From positions 992,001 to 1,056,000 of the forward strand of contig JAUTDP010000003.1 of assembly GCA_033439795.1 (NCBI GenBank): a DNA stretch of 64,000 nt. Direction: 5' to 3'. This document shows, piece by piece, positions 12,411 to 22,586 of the stretch. Position numbers and translations under genes: made by a program. Positions within the stretch are counted from its first letter, which is position 1. The number at the start of each line of letters is the position of its first letter. A model generated the notes under the pieces. It was not told the origin of the DNA. It worked only from the letters and a program-made list of their open reading frames with translations, and ran no database searches. The stretch comes from Sordaria brevicollis (lineage: Eukaryota; Ascomycota; Sordariomycetes; Sordariales; Sordariaceae).

Positions 12411-13036
12411 CGAAATGAGGTTGATGTGTTGAATGAGAATCGATGGGGTGGAGGGCGGTCCGGATGGCAGAGTGGCGTACATCCAAGGTTGAAATGGCAT
12501 GTGAAGATGAAGGGACCGGAAACTCCAATATGGATCGCAAAAGTCATGAGGATCACTCGATCAAAGTTAGCAGAAGGACATCATGAACGATTGTTTACTT
12601 TCGGACCATGGGCCAGATCACGTCATCACACATCACAACAGTAACATTGAACAAACAGATGGTTCATCTTGGGCTTTTCATTATCATTGCCATAAGGTGG
12701 ACCAAAATACGCTGTGCACGGAGAGAGGCTCTTTCTCAGCATGACATTAGAATGCAACTCTTTTTCCCATAGCTCCCAGTTGTCCTTTCATTTTGGTATA
12801 GCCTAAAATGAAAGAAAGCAAAGACGATACAAAGCAGTTTCCGAGATGACGCCTTTACCATGGTGGAATCCTTCGAAATTGCCCTGATGCAGCAGTAGCA
12901 GCACGGCGCCTTATGTTGCGGCGTCGGCCTTCACGGACAACTGCCGACGACATGGTACGCGCAGCAACGAGCTTCCCGTCCACAACGTCCCCTAGCCAAC
13001 CAGTTCCGGCTCCGAGACATAGTCCGGCGACGCTTA
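12411..13036. other. convergent intergenic region
   Basis: Between the stop of the single-pass membrane protein (+) and the stop of cpc-2 (-). It should hold both 3' untranslated regions. I see nothing else. Confidence 0.6.
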
Positions 13037-14667
13037 CTAAGCGCGGGACATGACACCCCAGGCACGGATGATGTTGTCGGTGTAACCGGCGAAGAGGGTC
13101 TGGCCATCGGCGGACCAGGCGAGGGAGACGCACTCGGGCTCGCGGGACTTCTTGCCGATGTTCTGGAACTCGGGCTTGAGCTCGTCGACCTTGCTCTTCT
13201 TCTCGAGGTCGAAGATGATGATGCTGCTGGAGGTGGCAGCGCAGAGCCAGTAGCGGTTGGGGGAGAAGACGAGGGCGTGGATCTCGTCGTTGGCGTTGAG
13301 AGAGTAGAGGTGCTTGCTCTCGTTAAGGTCCCAGAGCATGGTGGTACCGTCCTTGCCACCGGAGGCGCAGAGGGAGCCATCGGGGGAGATGGTGACGGCG
13401 TTGATGTAGCCGGTGTGACCGATGTGGTCGGTCTGGAGCTTGCAGGAAGTGAGCTCCCAAACCTGTTGACGGAGAATCCTTGTTAGTCACAAAATCCAAA
13501 GGAAATTTCATGCGGTGATTGACAAGTGTTTTGATTTCCGAGAAAATCAGTGCGTGTGAAGTTGGTCTCATGGCCCGAGGGCTCTGAAGTAGCAAATACT
13601 ATATTGAGAAATATATGCATGCATCATGGTGGTCGGTGATTTGGAAAGTCGGGGGAAGAGCAAAAACATACCTTGACGAGCTTGTCCCAGCCGGCGGAGA
13701 CAATGACGGGGTTCTGGGGGTTGGGGCTGAAGCGGACGCAAGAAACCCACTCGGTGTGGCCCTTCTCGGTGATGGTGAACTTGCAGTCACCGAGGGTGTT
13801 CCAGAGCTTGATGGAGCGATCGCGGGAACCGGAGACGATCTGGCGGTTGTCGGCGGAGAAAGAGACGGAGAGAACGTCGTTGGTGTGGCCGACGAAACGG
13901 CGCGTGGTGGTGCCGGTGGAAAGCTCCCAGAGACGGAGGGTCTTGTCCCACGAGGCAGAGAGGGCGTAGGCACCGTCGGAAGAGATCACCTGCCGCGCCA
14001 ATCAGTCAAACTGCCCCCGAATATCCAACATTTCCTCCGCCAATTCAATGTCGGCTCGAGTTTTCAACGTACACAGTCGGAGACGATGTGAGAGTGACCG
14101 TGGAGACGGCGCTTGGGGTAGCCGTACGAAGTCTCATCGCGGGTGAGGTTCCAGATGATGAGGGACTTGTCTCTGCTGGCAGAAAGGAGCATGTTGGGGC
14201 TAATTGCGAGAGCATTTGTAAGTTCATGATCTTCGCGCGAGTAGTAATATGCGATCATTCGGTGGTGATGGTGGTTTCGTACTTCTCCAAAGAGGTGGCC
14301 AAGCTGGTGACCCAGCCATTCTGTTCAAGATATCGTGGTCAGTTTCCTAGCTCTTCGTTTCCGTTGTTGTCCCGGCCCACACATCGCTATGTGGTCCAAG
14401 AACCGCCTTTGCTGTCTGCTTTTGCTGCTGCCATGTGTGTCCCCATCAAATCGTCGCCCAGCTTGTTGTTGTGCTCGTCGCAATCGCCCTTTTCCAGTTT
14501 GCGCCCACCGTGTTCCCTCCTTCTCAAACCGCCTGGTCCACCAGCGCAACGTCGTCGACGGCAACAGCATGGCAGCAAACAGCAGCAACAGCATCGGCGA
14601 GGAATTGGCGAAAATGAAAACTTACGTGGCCCTCCAGGGTGCCCTTGAGGATGAGTTGCTCAGCCAT
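13037..14667 (-). CDS. cpc-2: RACK1 / Gbeta-like WD40 ribosomal scaffold protein (CPC-2)
   Basis: Five minus-strand exons (14667-14626, 14320-14283, 14199-14073, 13989-13672, 13462-13037) join in phase to 316 residues, the known length of fungal RACK1 proteins. The protein begins [17 protein letters not shown] and is a seven-bladed WD40 propeller. Repeats such as [33 protein letters not shown] and [11 protein letters not shown] are plain. RACK1 sits on the 40S ribosomal subunit near the mRNA exit and links signalling kinases to translation. In Neurospora cpc-2 is required for cross-pathway control, the response to amino-acid starvation. The C-terminus ends VMSRA. The first intron is long (305 bases) and the fourth is 209 bases; the latter may hold a small RNA (see findings). 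GCN1, another player in the same response, lies 24 kb away. Confidence 0.97.
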
Positions 14668-15903
14668 CTTGTGTTCCTTTCTGGTTGATCAGGGGAGGAT
14701 CAATGGGAGAATGGGTGAGCTTTTTCACGGTGCCTCTGCGCGGGTCAGAAATCGTCAAAGGCACAATGCGGAGACAGGCGACGGAGGCAGACGAATTCCG
14801 GAAATTTTTGTGCGGCGGAAAATAGGGTCGGCCGACAGCCAACTGCGGTCGCTGGGTGGTGGGGTCTGCCTGCCGCCTTGGCGCTGTCGCTTCGAATTGG
14901 CTGGTCGTCTGAAATTTGCACTGTCTGTGCTACCACAATTCACTGGAAATTTTGGGGGGTCCAGGCGTCTGAAGCCTGCCCGGAACTGAGGCGTAGTCAC
15001 TCAATTTTCACTGTGTGATTGCCGGCCCGGCAAAAGCTGGCAGCTTAGGTCTCGTTTGTACTCGAGACCTTCATTTCCTCGGTCGATGACAAACGGAAAC
15101 TCCAAGCTTCGAAATGACAGAACCTGGTGATGGTATGTATGGAGATAAGGCAGATCTTTGAATCGGAATTGTTTGGTTGGTTGTCACATTGGTGGTGTTT
15201 GGCTGGACTGGAGCAGAGACAGTGTCCTCATTGTCACGGTGAGATTCAATTCCAGTCAGACTGGAGTTCCAACTTCGAAAAGCTCTGTTTACATGAGCAC
15301 ATCTATTCGTCGAAAACATGTGTTACAGCCCACTGCTGCTTCTTTACTCTGCCATCTTGTGCATCCTAGTGATTTCTTTCATAGCCGGCATCTGTCAGGT
15401 ACCAATTTGCAAGATGTAAGCCATTGCATGGCAGCGGAGCCCAAGCACTATCCGCTGGATACCTAGACCACTGTCCGTCTATTTTATATTTCCTTATGGG
15501 TATCTTGTGTAACTCTTGAAAGACGATGAATGCTAATGCTCAATGATGCGCCTACCCCTTAACTCCCTTTGCCTTTGAATCAAGCAACAATAGCTCTGCC
15601 CCCGTGTTATCTGTATAGAAATGAGCAGAACCATGACACTGATCATGACCTGCCAAACATTCCTCGGCCCATATCCAGCCCTGTTCCAGAATCATGACCA
15701 CACTCTGGACTTCACATCCTCAATGAGCATGAGGACGCCTCCACCCAGTGCCAACAATCGCAGTCGCCCTGGATCTCCGAGCCTTTATGAACGGCCGCTT
15801 GTTCACCATTGAACGACCGAAATTAATCACCTCGCATGGCCTGTTTCAAGGTAGCCATCATCACTACCGCTGTCATGCCAACCCTCACCTTCCCCCTGAC
15901 ATC
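14668..15903. other. cpc-2 promoter and TAF8 3' flank
   Basis: Both flanking genes are on the minus strand, so this holds the upstream region of cpc-2 (near 14668) and the 3' untranslated region of TAF8 (near 15903). I see no further gene. Confidence 0.55.
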
Positions 15904-17087
15904 TCACTTCGCCATTTCCCCTGCCAGCTTCCTCACTCCCGGCCTCGGCACCTCCTTTCGATAGTACCCCTTATCCGCATTTACAATCATACTGTGATCA
16001 GCAATCTCGACCCTGCCCTGCTGACTATGCATGGCCGCGGGTGCCACCTCTCTTCCTTTGGCCTTGGTATCGTCCTCCACAAGCTCCCGCATCGCCGCCT
16101 CCCACAGCGAGTACCGCTCCCTTCTTGATGGCTCTCTTTGAGCTGTGGCTGACACGTCCTTCTGCTTGGCGATCTTGCTGGCGCGCATGAGGCGGCGCAA
16201 CGCTTGCTCGCCGGCTTTGGCTTCCTTGGCGGCGGCTTCGCGGATCTTCTTAGGATCGCCGCGGGGAATCTCTTCGGGTGCCAGTGGTCGCTGTGGAACC
16301 TTGGTTGATAATTGTGATTGTTGCTGCGTTGCAGCTGCTCCTGCTTGGGATTCGCCGGTTATTGTTTGGGTCTGGGTGACGGTGGCTTGCGAGTCGGCCA
16401 TGATGGTTTCGTCTACCGCCGTGGCAGCCTCGACGCTTTCGGGCGTGTACTTGTAGGTGTGAACGCTGGGGAAGGAAGGGAAGGAGCTCGGGATATAGTT
16501 CTTGGCTGCCTTGTCTGCGGCGCCATCGAGTTCGGGGTCGAGAACGGGTAGGTCGGTGGGGATAGCGGCGTCCAGAGGGAGATCTTCCCATAATGGCTGT
16601 CGCTTCTTCTTCGATATCGGCGGTTTCCTGTGGTAGTAAAGGGCTGTTGGTGTGAGATTGAAGCGCTTCAATATGTTTTCGAAATCGCCTGGTACGGGAT
16701 AGGAGCGGCGCGATGCGTTGGCCATAGTCTTGACTTCTGCCGTTAAACGTTGGAGGTCTGCCGAAGGTGAGGTTAGCATGAGGTTAACGTGACGCGGGGC
16801 AGCCTCAGCGCAGGCAGCATACACGTCTCCGCCATGAAGAGCAAACTCTCTAATGCTTCAGGCGTGGCTCCGTCGAAGCCAACCGTCTCCAGCGCCAACG
16901 CGATGCTCCTCCTCAGTCCATTCGCAGCCAGGTCGTCGGGTGTGGGTGCTGTCAACGCATTCGGTGCCTTCTCAATCGTTCCGACTGCGAGTATTGTTCG
17001 TGACGATGTGTTGGTCCTTGGTCGTTTTGTTTGAGACGGTTGCACTCCCTCTGCGTCCGCAGGCCTCTTGCGCGAGTCGGTCGCCAT
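15904..17087 (-). CDS. TAF8: TFIID subunit 8 (TAF8), histone-fold protein
   Basis: Two exons, 17087-16823 and 16757-15904, give 372 residues. The 65-base intron uses the donor at 16822 with phase 1, joining Glu-Thr-Tyr-Leu-Gln-Arg-Leu, which restores the helix. Residues of about 48-110 form a bromodomain-associated histone fold (LRRSIALALETVGFDGATPEALESL), the part by which TAF8 pairs with TAF10 in TFIID. The following block (SRRSYPVPGDFENILKRF, then NYIPSSFPSFPSVHTYKYTP) is the hallmark of the TAF8 C-terminal domain. A Gln/Thr-rich linker and a basic helical tail complete the protein. It would act in the nucleus in RNA polymerase II initiation. I chose ATG 17087 because nothing in frame upstream has an ATG. 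The gene is divergent from the LRR-kinase, with 851 bases between starts. Confidence 0.87.
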
Positions 17088-17938
17088 AGCGATTGTGTTG
17101 TCGTCCACGACAGCTGGTGAGGACGCCGGGCGGACGACACGTTTCGTCGACGGTATATATGCTGGTCCCTAGAGGTAGGTATCCCCAAATGACAAAACTT
17201 TGGCTCTTCGGTGGAGGTGATGTGGATGGGCGCGGGTCGTAGTTCTCGAGGGCCGGTGTTGCTGCTGCGAAGATATTAGAGAAGTCGCGGGTTGTGAGAG
17301 CTTCTTGACAAATCAATAAGACCTGGCGCGGTTGCACCTTGCAGGCGTGGATGGAAAGCTGAATTGGGAAATGGATTCAACGGTCGGGGATCACCCACGC
17401 ACAGGCCACTGATGTCAAAAGCGCTTTCAATAGCCTTGCAGCTTAGGCTATGCGCTAGTGCCGATTAGGCCTTGCCTGCCGGGAGCTTCAGTTTGCTCAA
17501 GCCAGCAGTTTAGATCATACGATCACCTTCTACAGAACATCAAGAGACGAAAGACGTGACGATCAAGATCAGTACAAACAACAATGAGATTCTAGATCTT
17601 GTTTTTATTATGCAGTCTTCTCTCTTGTTCTGCCTGCTCGGCAATGCCCTGGGCGACGCCATTCAATCATCAATGCGGAATGCTCGCTTATCGTTATCGC
17701 GTCTTTTCCTGCAGTGGGGCACGATGGATGGATCCGCCAAGAGTGGGAAACGTGTCCCACCAAGCGGACACCACCCTGCATCAAACTCACTAACAATTTG
17801 ACATTGTGAATGCCTTCACTCTTTTACAACACGGGCAACTTCATTACTCTCACTTGTCACAACCACAGCCCAACTTACTCACCCAAGTCAATCCTTTTTA
17901 GCCACCACAACCACTGCTCCCTCGACGACAAACCAAAA
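17088..17938. other. divergent promoter region, TAF8 / LRR-kinase
   Basis: This holds the upstream regions of two diverging genes. An in-frame ATG at 17810 would add 43 residues to the LRR-kinase but has a poor initiation context. Otherwise nothing is seen. Confidence 0.5.
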
Positions 17939-19453
17939 ATGCACGATCTCGAAACCCTCAACGCCGGCGGTTACGCCTCCGCAACTCATCTTAAACTAAC
18001 CTGCCCTCTCCCTACGGGTCTTCCTCCGGCGATTCTCTCCCTCGGCAACACGCTCACTCGTCTTGACCTCTCTGGCACCGGCCTCTCTTCACTTCCGCCC
18101 AACTTCGGGGCCTCGCTACCCAACCTCCGCATTCTCTTTTTGTCCAACAACAATTTCACCACCTTCCCTTCCGTCCTGTCAACATGCCCTTCGCTAGAGA
18201 TGGTCGCCTTCCGCTCGAACGGCATGACTTCCATCCCCGAGGGTTCTCTCCCTCCTAGACTTAGGTGGCTCATCTTGACGGATAACCAAATCGAAACCCT
18301 CCCAGAAGATCTGGGCAAGTGCGAGAGGTTGGAGAAGTGCATGCTATCCGGCAACCGTCTGTCAAGCCTACCAGAAACCATGTCGCAGTGCAAAAACCTG
18401 GCACTGTTGCGACTTAGCGCCAACCGGTTTTCCACTATCCCCAGCTGGCTTTTCAGTCTCCCAAAGCTGGCCTTCCTCTCATTCGCTGGCAACCCCTGTG
18501 TCGAAGCCCAAACGAGCGCGGCGACGGCCAAAGCTGGCAACAGGTTCGATCTGGAAAAGATCGAGTGGAAGAAGCTGGAAGTGCAGGAGACGCTAGGCGA
18601 GGGAGCATCGGGCGTTATTTCCAAGGGGCTGTGGAAGCAAAGTGAGGAGTATGCGGAGGAGGTGGCGATCAAGGTGTTCAAGGGCGCAGGCGTGATGAGC
18701 GACGGGACGCCAGCTGATGAATTGGCTGCGGTGTTGGCGGCTGGGTTCCATGAGGGTTTGATTACGGTTTTGGGCAAGGTGGTTGGACATCCTGATGAGG
18801 TTGTCGAAGGGAGCGAGGACGAGAAGAAGACAAAGTTTCAGGGAGGAATCGTCATGCAGTTGATTCCGGAGTATTACTCCGCTCTGGGGCTGCCGCCCTC
18901 TTTTGATACGTGCAGCCGCGACTGCTTCCCGGAAGACGCCTCGCTGAGCGCGTCTGAGGCGTTGGGCATGTTGACGGGCATTGCTGGGGCGGCTGCTCAT
19001 CTCCATCAGAGAGGAATCGCGCACGGCGACTTGTATGCGCACAACATCCTGGGTAGCAAGGCGGATAGACATGCCTTGCTGGGAGACTTTGGTGCTGCTA
19101 CCATCTACGGCACCGACGCTGAGGTCTACGCTGGCATGGAGAAGTTGGAGGTCTTGGCTTTTGCAAATCTGTTGGAGGATGTCCTTGGTTTGATCAGGAA
19201 GGACATGGAGAAGAAGCCCGAGACGGCGGTTGTGGTTGCCTCCGATGCTGCGGCACCTCCCACCATGAGAGACAGCAGCGAACTCACGAAGGAGGAAGAA
19301 GAGGCCGTCGTTCAGGGGTTGGAGAAGCTGCACAAGCAATGTGCTGACCCTCTAGTTGACTCGCGCCCATCTTTTGAGGATATTGAGGTCGAGTTGGAGG
19401 ATTTGGTTGGTTTCAGGGGTATGATGCGGATTCCGATTCCCAACCTCAACTAA
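17939..19453 (+). CDS. leucine-rich-repeat protein with compact C-terminal kinase domain
   Basis: An intronless gene of 504 residues from ATG 17939 (AAAA before the ATG); 547 residues if ATG 17810 is used. Residues of about 15-200 hold roughly seven leucine-rich repeats of the short LxxLxLxxNxLxxLP type. A kinase domain follows. It has a glycine loop (GEGASG), the VAIK lysine, a catalytic loop HGDLYAHNIL in place of HRDLKxxN, and an intact DFG (LLGDFGAA). The segment after DFG is very short, with no APE motif. It runs directly to a helix like alpha-F (LEVLAFANLLEDVLG) and then to DSRPSFEDIEVEL, a C-lobe signature of tyrosine-kinase-like kinases. The catalytic residues are all present, so activity is possible, but the activation loop and substrate lobe are reduced. 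Partner and pathway are unknown. Single-exon structure and the HGDLY loop make transfer from bacteria worth testing. Confidence 0.82.
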   Translation: MHDLETLNAGGYASATHLKLTCPLPTGLPPAILSLGNTLTRLDLSGTGLSSLPPNFGASLPNLRILFLSNNNFTTFPSVLSTCPSLEMVAFRSNGMTSIPEGSLPPRLRWLILTDNQIETLPEDLGKCERLEKCMLSGNRLSSLPETMSQCKNLALLRLSANRFSTIPSWLFSLPKLAFLSFAGNPCVEAQTSAATAKAGNRFDLEKIEWKKLEVQETLGEGASGVISKGLWKQSEEYAEEVAIKVFKGAGVMSDGTPADELAAVLAAGFHEGLITVLGKVVGHPDEVVEGSEDEKKTKFQGGIVMQLIPEYYSALGLPPSFDTCSRDCFPEDASLSASEALGMLTGIAGAAAHLHQRGIAHGDLYAHNILGSKADRHALLGDFGAATIYGTDAEVYAGMEKLEVLAFANLLEDVLGLIRKDMEKKPETAVVVASDAAAPPTMRDSSELTKEEEEAVVQGLEKLHKQCADPLVDSRPSFEDIEVELEDLVGFRGMMRIPIPNLN

Positions 19454-20934
19454 GCGCGCCGAGTGTTGAGCTTCTTTGCAAACATCCCTTTTCTCACACA
19501 TATCTGCCTGTGTTGTGGTCCACTTGTTGCCCTTTGGTGAGTTCCTTTTTATTGTCAATATCCACACCGCTTCTGTCCTGTCCTGCAAGTGGCAGCGTCA
19601 CATCTGCCTACCCTTGGCTTCAGTTCAACGAGTGGCTACGGGACAGCCTCTTCCGAACCAGATTTCGGCTTCTTTGTCCGAGGTCAATAGTCTTGCCAAC
19701 GTGCAGGGTGTGTAACAGGGTACGGGTAGTTCTCTTATCTGTGTAACGAGTGAGGAAGCAATGGACACCCGCATCAAGCACCCCACGTGAGTTGTTGTTG
19801 ATTTTCTTGCATGAAGCTATTGAGCAATACCTTGTTCTTGTCACGTCAGCATGACCGATCTTCACTGCTCGGGTTTGAGCATTGTGATGAACACCTCAAA
19901 CTGGGAAATGCCTTGGATAGCTTGGGAATATTGTCCTATACATTGCCGAGTGGCCGCAATGGTCATGAATTTATAAGCACATGTTTCCAAAGCGGGCGAA
20001 CAGAAAGGGACTCTACCGCTGCATGCAGAGGAAGGATCACTATCACGAATGGATGTGTGACCGGAGCGGCCAAGGAGAGAATGATCTTGCCTCTAGTCCG
20101 AAGTTAAGTGTGCCGAGCATGCTGGACATTGCGAGATGGACGAAAGGGTCTGGAAGACGATCAGAGATGTCTCAATGGATGTCAAGCTTTAGCTTCACTG
20201 TAGCTTTCTGCCCCTCGCCGGAGTTTTTCGCCTGGGTCAGACACCTCTGATCTCGATGGCATGCTTCCTTCGCGGCAACCCTTGCTCAAGCGATTGGAGG
20301 ATATAGCCGCGCTTCCCGAGCATGTCTCAAAAGTTGTCAGGATTCAGAAGGATCACTGGTCACGAGTGAGGAAATCACTCGCAGATAGTTCATCAAGCTT
20401 AACTGACTATTTCTCATCACCTATATTGCGTCAAAAACTGAACCCATTCCCATGTGTAAGCCCCGACCTGAGGGTCAATTTTGCGCAGAAGATTTGCGAA
20501 GACACGATGCCATAGAGTTGTGGTGTGCATACCTATGGTTGTAATGACCGGAACTTGCCGATGGCGGTCTACGGTTGATTGCTCAGTTGGCCCGCTTATG
20601 CATAAGTTATTGATCACAGGGTGCCAGAAGACTTCAAGATGAGAAGAGAAAGACTCTTTCGAGACTCTCGATATCACGGTGTGGGCAGAATGGAGATGTG
20701 ATGGTGAGTGCAGTGCATGAATCCAGACGTGTCATTGTCACATTCCAACTGGTATTTTCCCCATGGGCTCTGAAGAAACAAAGATAGAAGGGAGAAGGAG
20801 TGAATTGGTTGGCGGACGTTGCTCCTTCAAGATAACTTCTTCCACCGCGGTTTCTTTCCCTGTGCCTTGCAAACACCATGTCAGTCCCCACTTCGAAAGG
20901 CCGTGGACATCAACAACAACGCTTCAACAACTAT

Positions 20935-21039
20935 TCCAAAGTTTAACCTTTAATAACATCCGCGCAACGAAATGCGCCTAAGTGAAATTTACGCTCCTTA
21001 TAGCTCTCAAAGAGAGGAATCCAACTATATTCTTATTTT
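20935..21039 (+). repeat. left arm of 105-base inverted repeat
   Basis: Begins TCCAAAGTTTAACC and runs to TTCTTATTTT. It pairs with 21205-21309 with two differences: a G/C change near the tip and one C/T change near the inner end. Confidence 0.9.
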
Positions 21040-21204
21040 CTCTTTATTTTAAAAAATAATTAAATAGTAATTGAAAAAAGGAAAATGGTAAAGGAATATA
21101 AAAAATAACGCAAAGTGGGGACTGACATGGTGTTTGCAACGACTCATTTTTGACAAAAAACAACATTTTTCTGAAATTCTATAATGAATCTTAAAGATAA
21201 AAAA

Positions 21205-21309
21205 AAAATAAGAATATAGTTGAATTCCTCTCTTTGAGAGCTATAAGGAGCGTAAATTTCACTTAGGCGCATTTCGTTGCGCGGATGTTATTAAAGGTTA
21301 AAGTTTGGA
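21205..21309 (-). repeat. right arm of 105-base inverted repeat
   Basis: Reverse complement of the left arm. Near-identity implies recent origin, hairpin-based correction, or recent duplication. Confidence 0.9.
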
Positions 21310-22586
21310 CCATCTTCACTAAATTTCATATTCAACTTGTATTTCCTACCCCAGATTTTTGGCTGAGGACTGACATGGTGTTTGCAAGGCACAGCCCCAC
21401 CAAAGTCCTCGATGCCGCTCCAGCTCGCCGTCCAATCTCTTGGCACCAGCCCTGCAGACTGCTTCGAGACTGCAACCAAAATCGTTCATCCTGGTCCGGC
21501 AAGTGCTCCCCGACCCCTGCAAGGTACCTCTTCCACGGTACGTACCTGGCAGGACCCCGCATCACCTCCAACTCCCCTCATTCTTTTTTTTCTCTCTCTT
21601 CCGTCTCTTGCGAGTTTCAAGCCAGCCTGAGTTGTTGACTTGCTACCCACCACCGTCCGTCAACAACCAAACCACCGATGTCCAGCTGAGCTGAAGGTCT
21701 CGTTTGGTTTGATGGCGCAACAAGTGTTGAGCAACCACATAAGAACCCGTGCACTATAATCGAGTCCTATACATACATGTTACTCCTTTCATGTCTGCTT
21801 CGAAGCCTATTCTAGACGTTGACCGGGATATCAAAGCTGTCAATGTCTCAATTCAGCTTCTACCTGAGAACTGTTACTTTCCTATAGTTCTACGGCTGTA
21901 TCCCTTCCGTCCCCTCCCTTGGCTGGCCATGTGGTGTTTCGTTGGTGGTGATTCCTAAATGTGGATAACCCGCGATTAAGTTTCCATCCTTGTTTCGATC
22001 GGTCCCCTAACTCTATTTCTGAACTCTGTCCACTTTTGACAACCCTCCTTAGTACATACCTCTGCTTGTTTCTCCTCCGCCTGTCTCTGCTACGTGTGCA
22101 GTATCACACCTTCAACTACCTTTGTAACACTTCTTCAGTTTCTTATCCGCTCTAGTTTGTCAACACTCGACACTATTCCCTCGGCTCTGCCGCGTCCCAT
22201 GATTGGTTTTGAACACCACGGATGTAGTGCAACAACAACCGTCTTTCTAATACATTTTAACATCGCTAACCGGCATTCCGCCTTCACAAATATACAACAA
22301 CAGCGAGTGGGCGCACCCGGAACTGCTGGCCAGCTCCTCGTTGTATTTCAGCTCACAGGAATTACTAGATCTTGAACTATAATAACGGCTGTATGTTCCT
22401 CATCCCGCTGGCGTCACACCATTCCGTGTCGCCCCGGCCACCGTAACCATGCGGGTTACTGGACCCTGGTTCTTTGCTGACATATTTGCAAAGACCTAGG
22501 AAATATCGCTCCCCATCGTCATATCTACTCTATACAGCAATTTACTTCGAACCTGTATCAACCGCGAGTTCACACACATTCCCGCC

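Larger units (their letters stand above)
20860..21394. mobile_element. nested palindromic (foldback/MITE-like) element
   Basis: Two 105-base arms, 20935-21039 and 21205-21309, are inverted copies of each other with only two mismatches. They flank a 165-base AT-rich spacer (21040-21204). A short sequence (TGACATGGTGTTTGCAA core) occurs three times: inverted at 20860-20891, and direct at 21115-21139 (inside the spacer) and 21367-21394. The outer two copies therefore form a second inverted repeat around the first. There is no coding frame. Structure alone suggests a non-autonomous foldback element inserted into, or derived from, an older inverted repeat. No clear target-site duplication was found. 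Confidence 0.6.
19454..22586. other. 3.1-kb intergenic region containing a nested palindrome
   Basis: No gene is recognised. The central part (20860-21394) is a nested inverted-repeat element described separately. The rest has mixed composition with many short frames lacking motifs. The final few hundred bases are probably promoter and leader of the isochorismatase/AlkB fusion gene. Confidence 0.55.
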
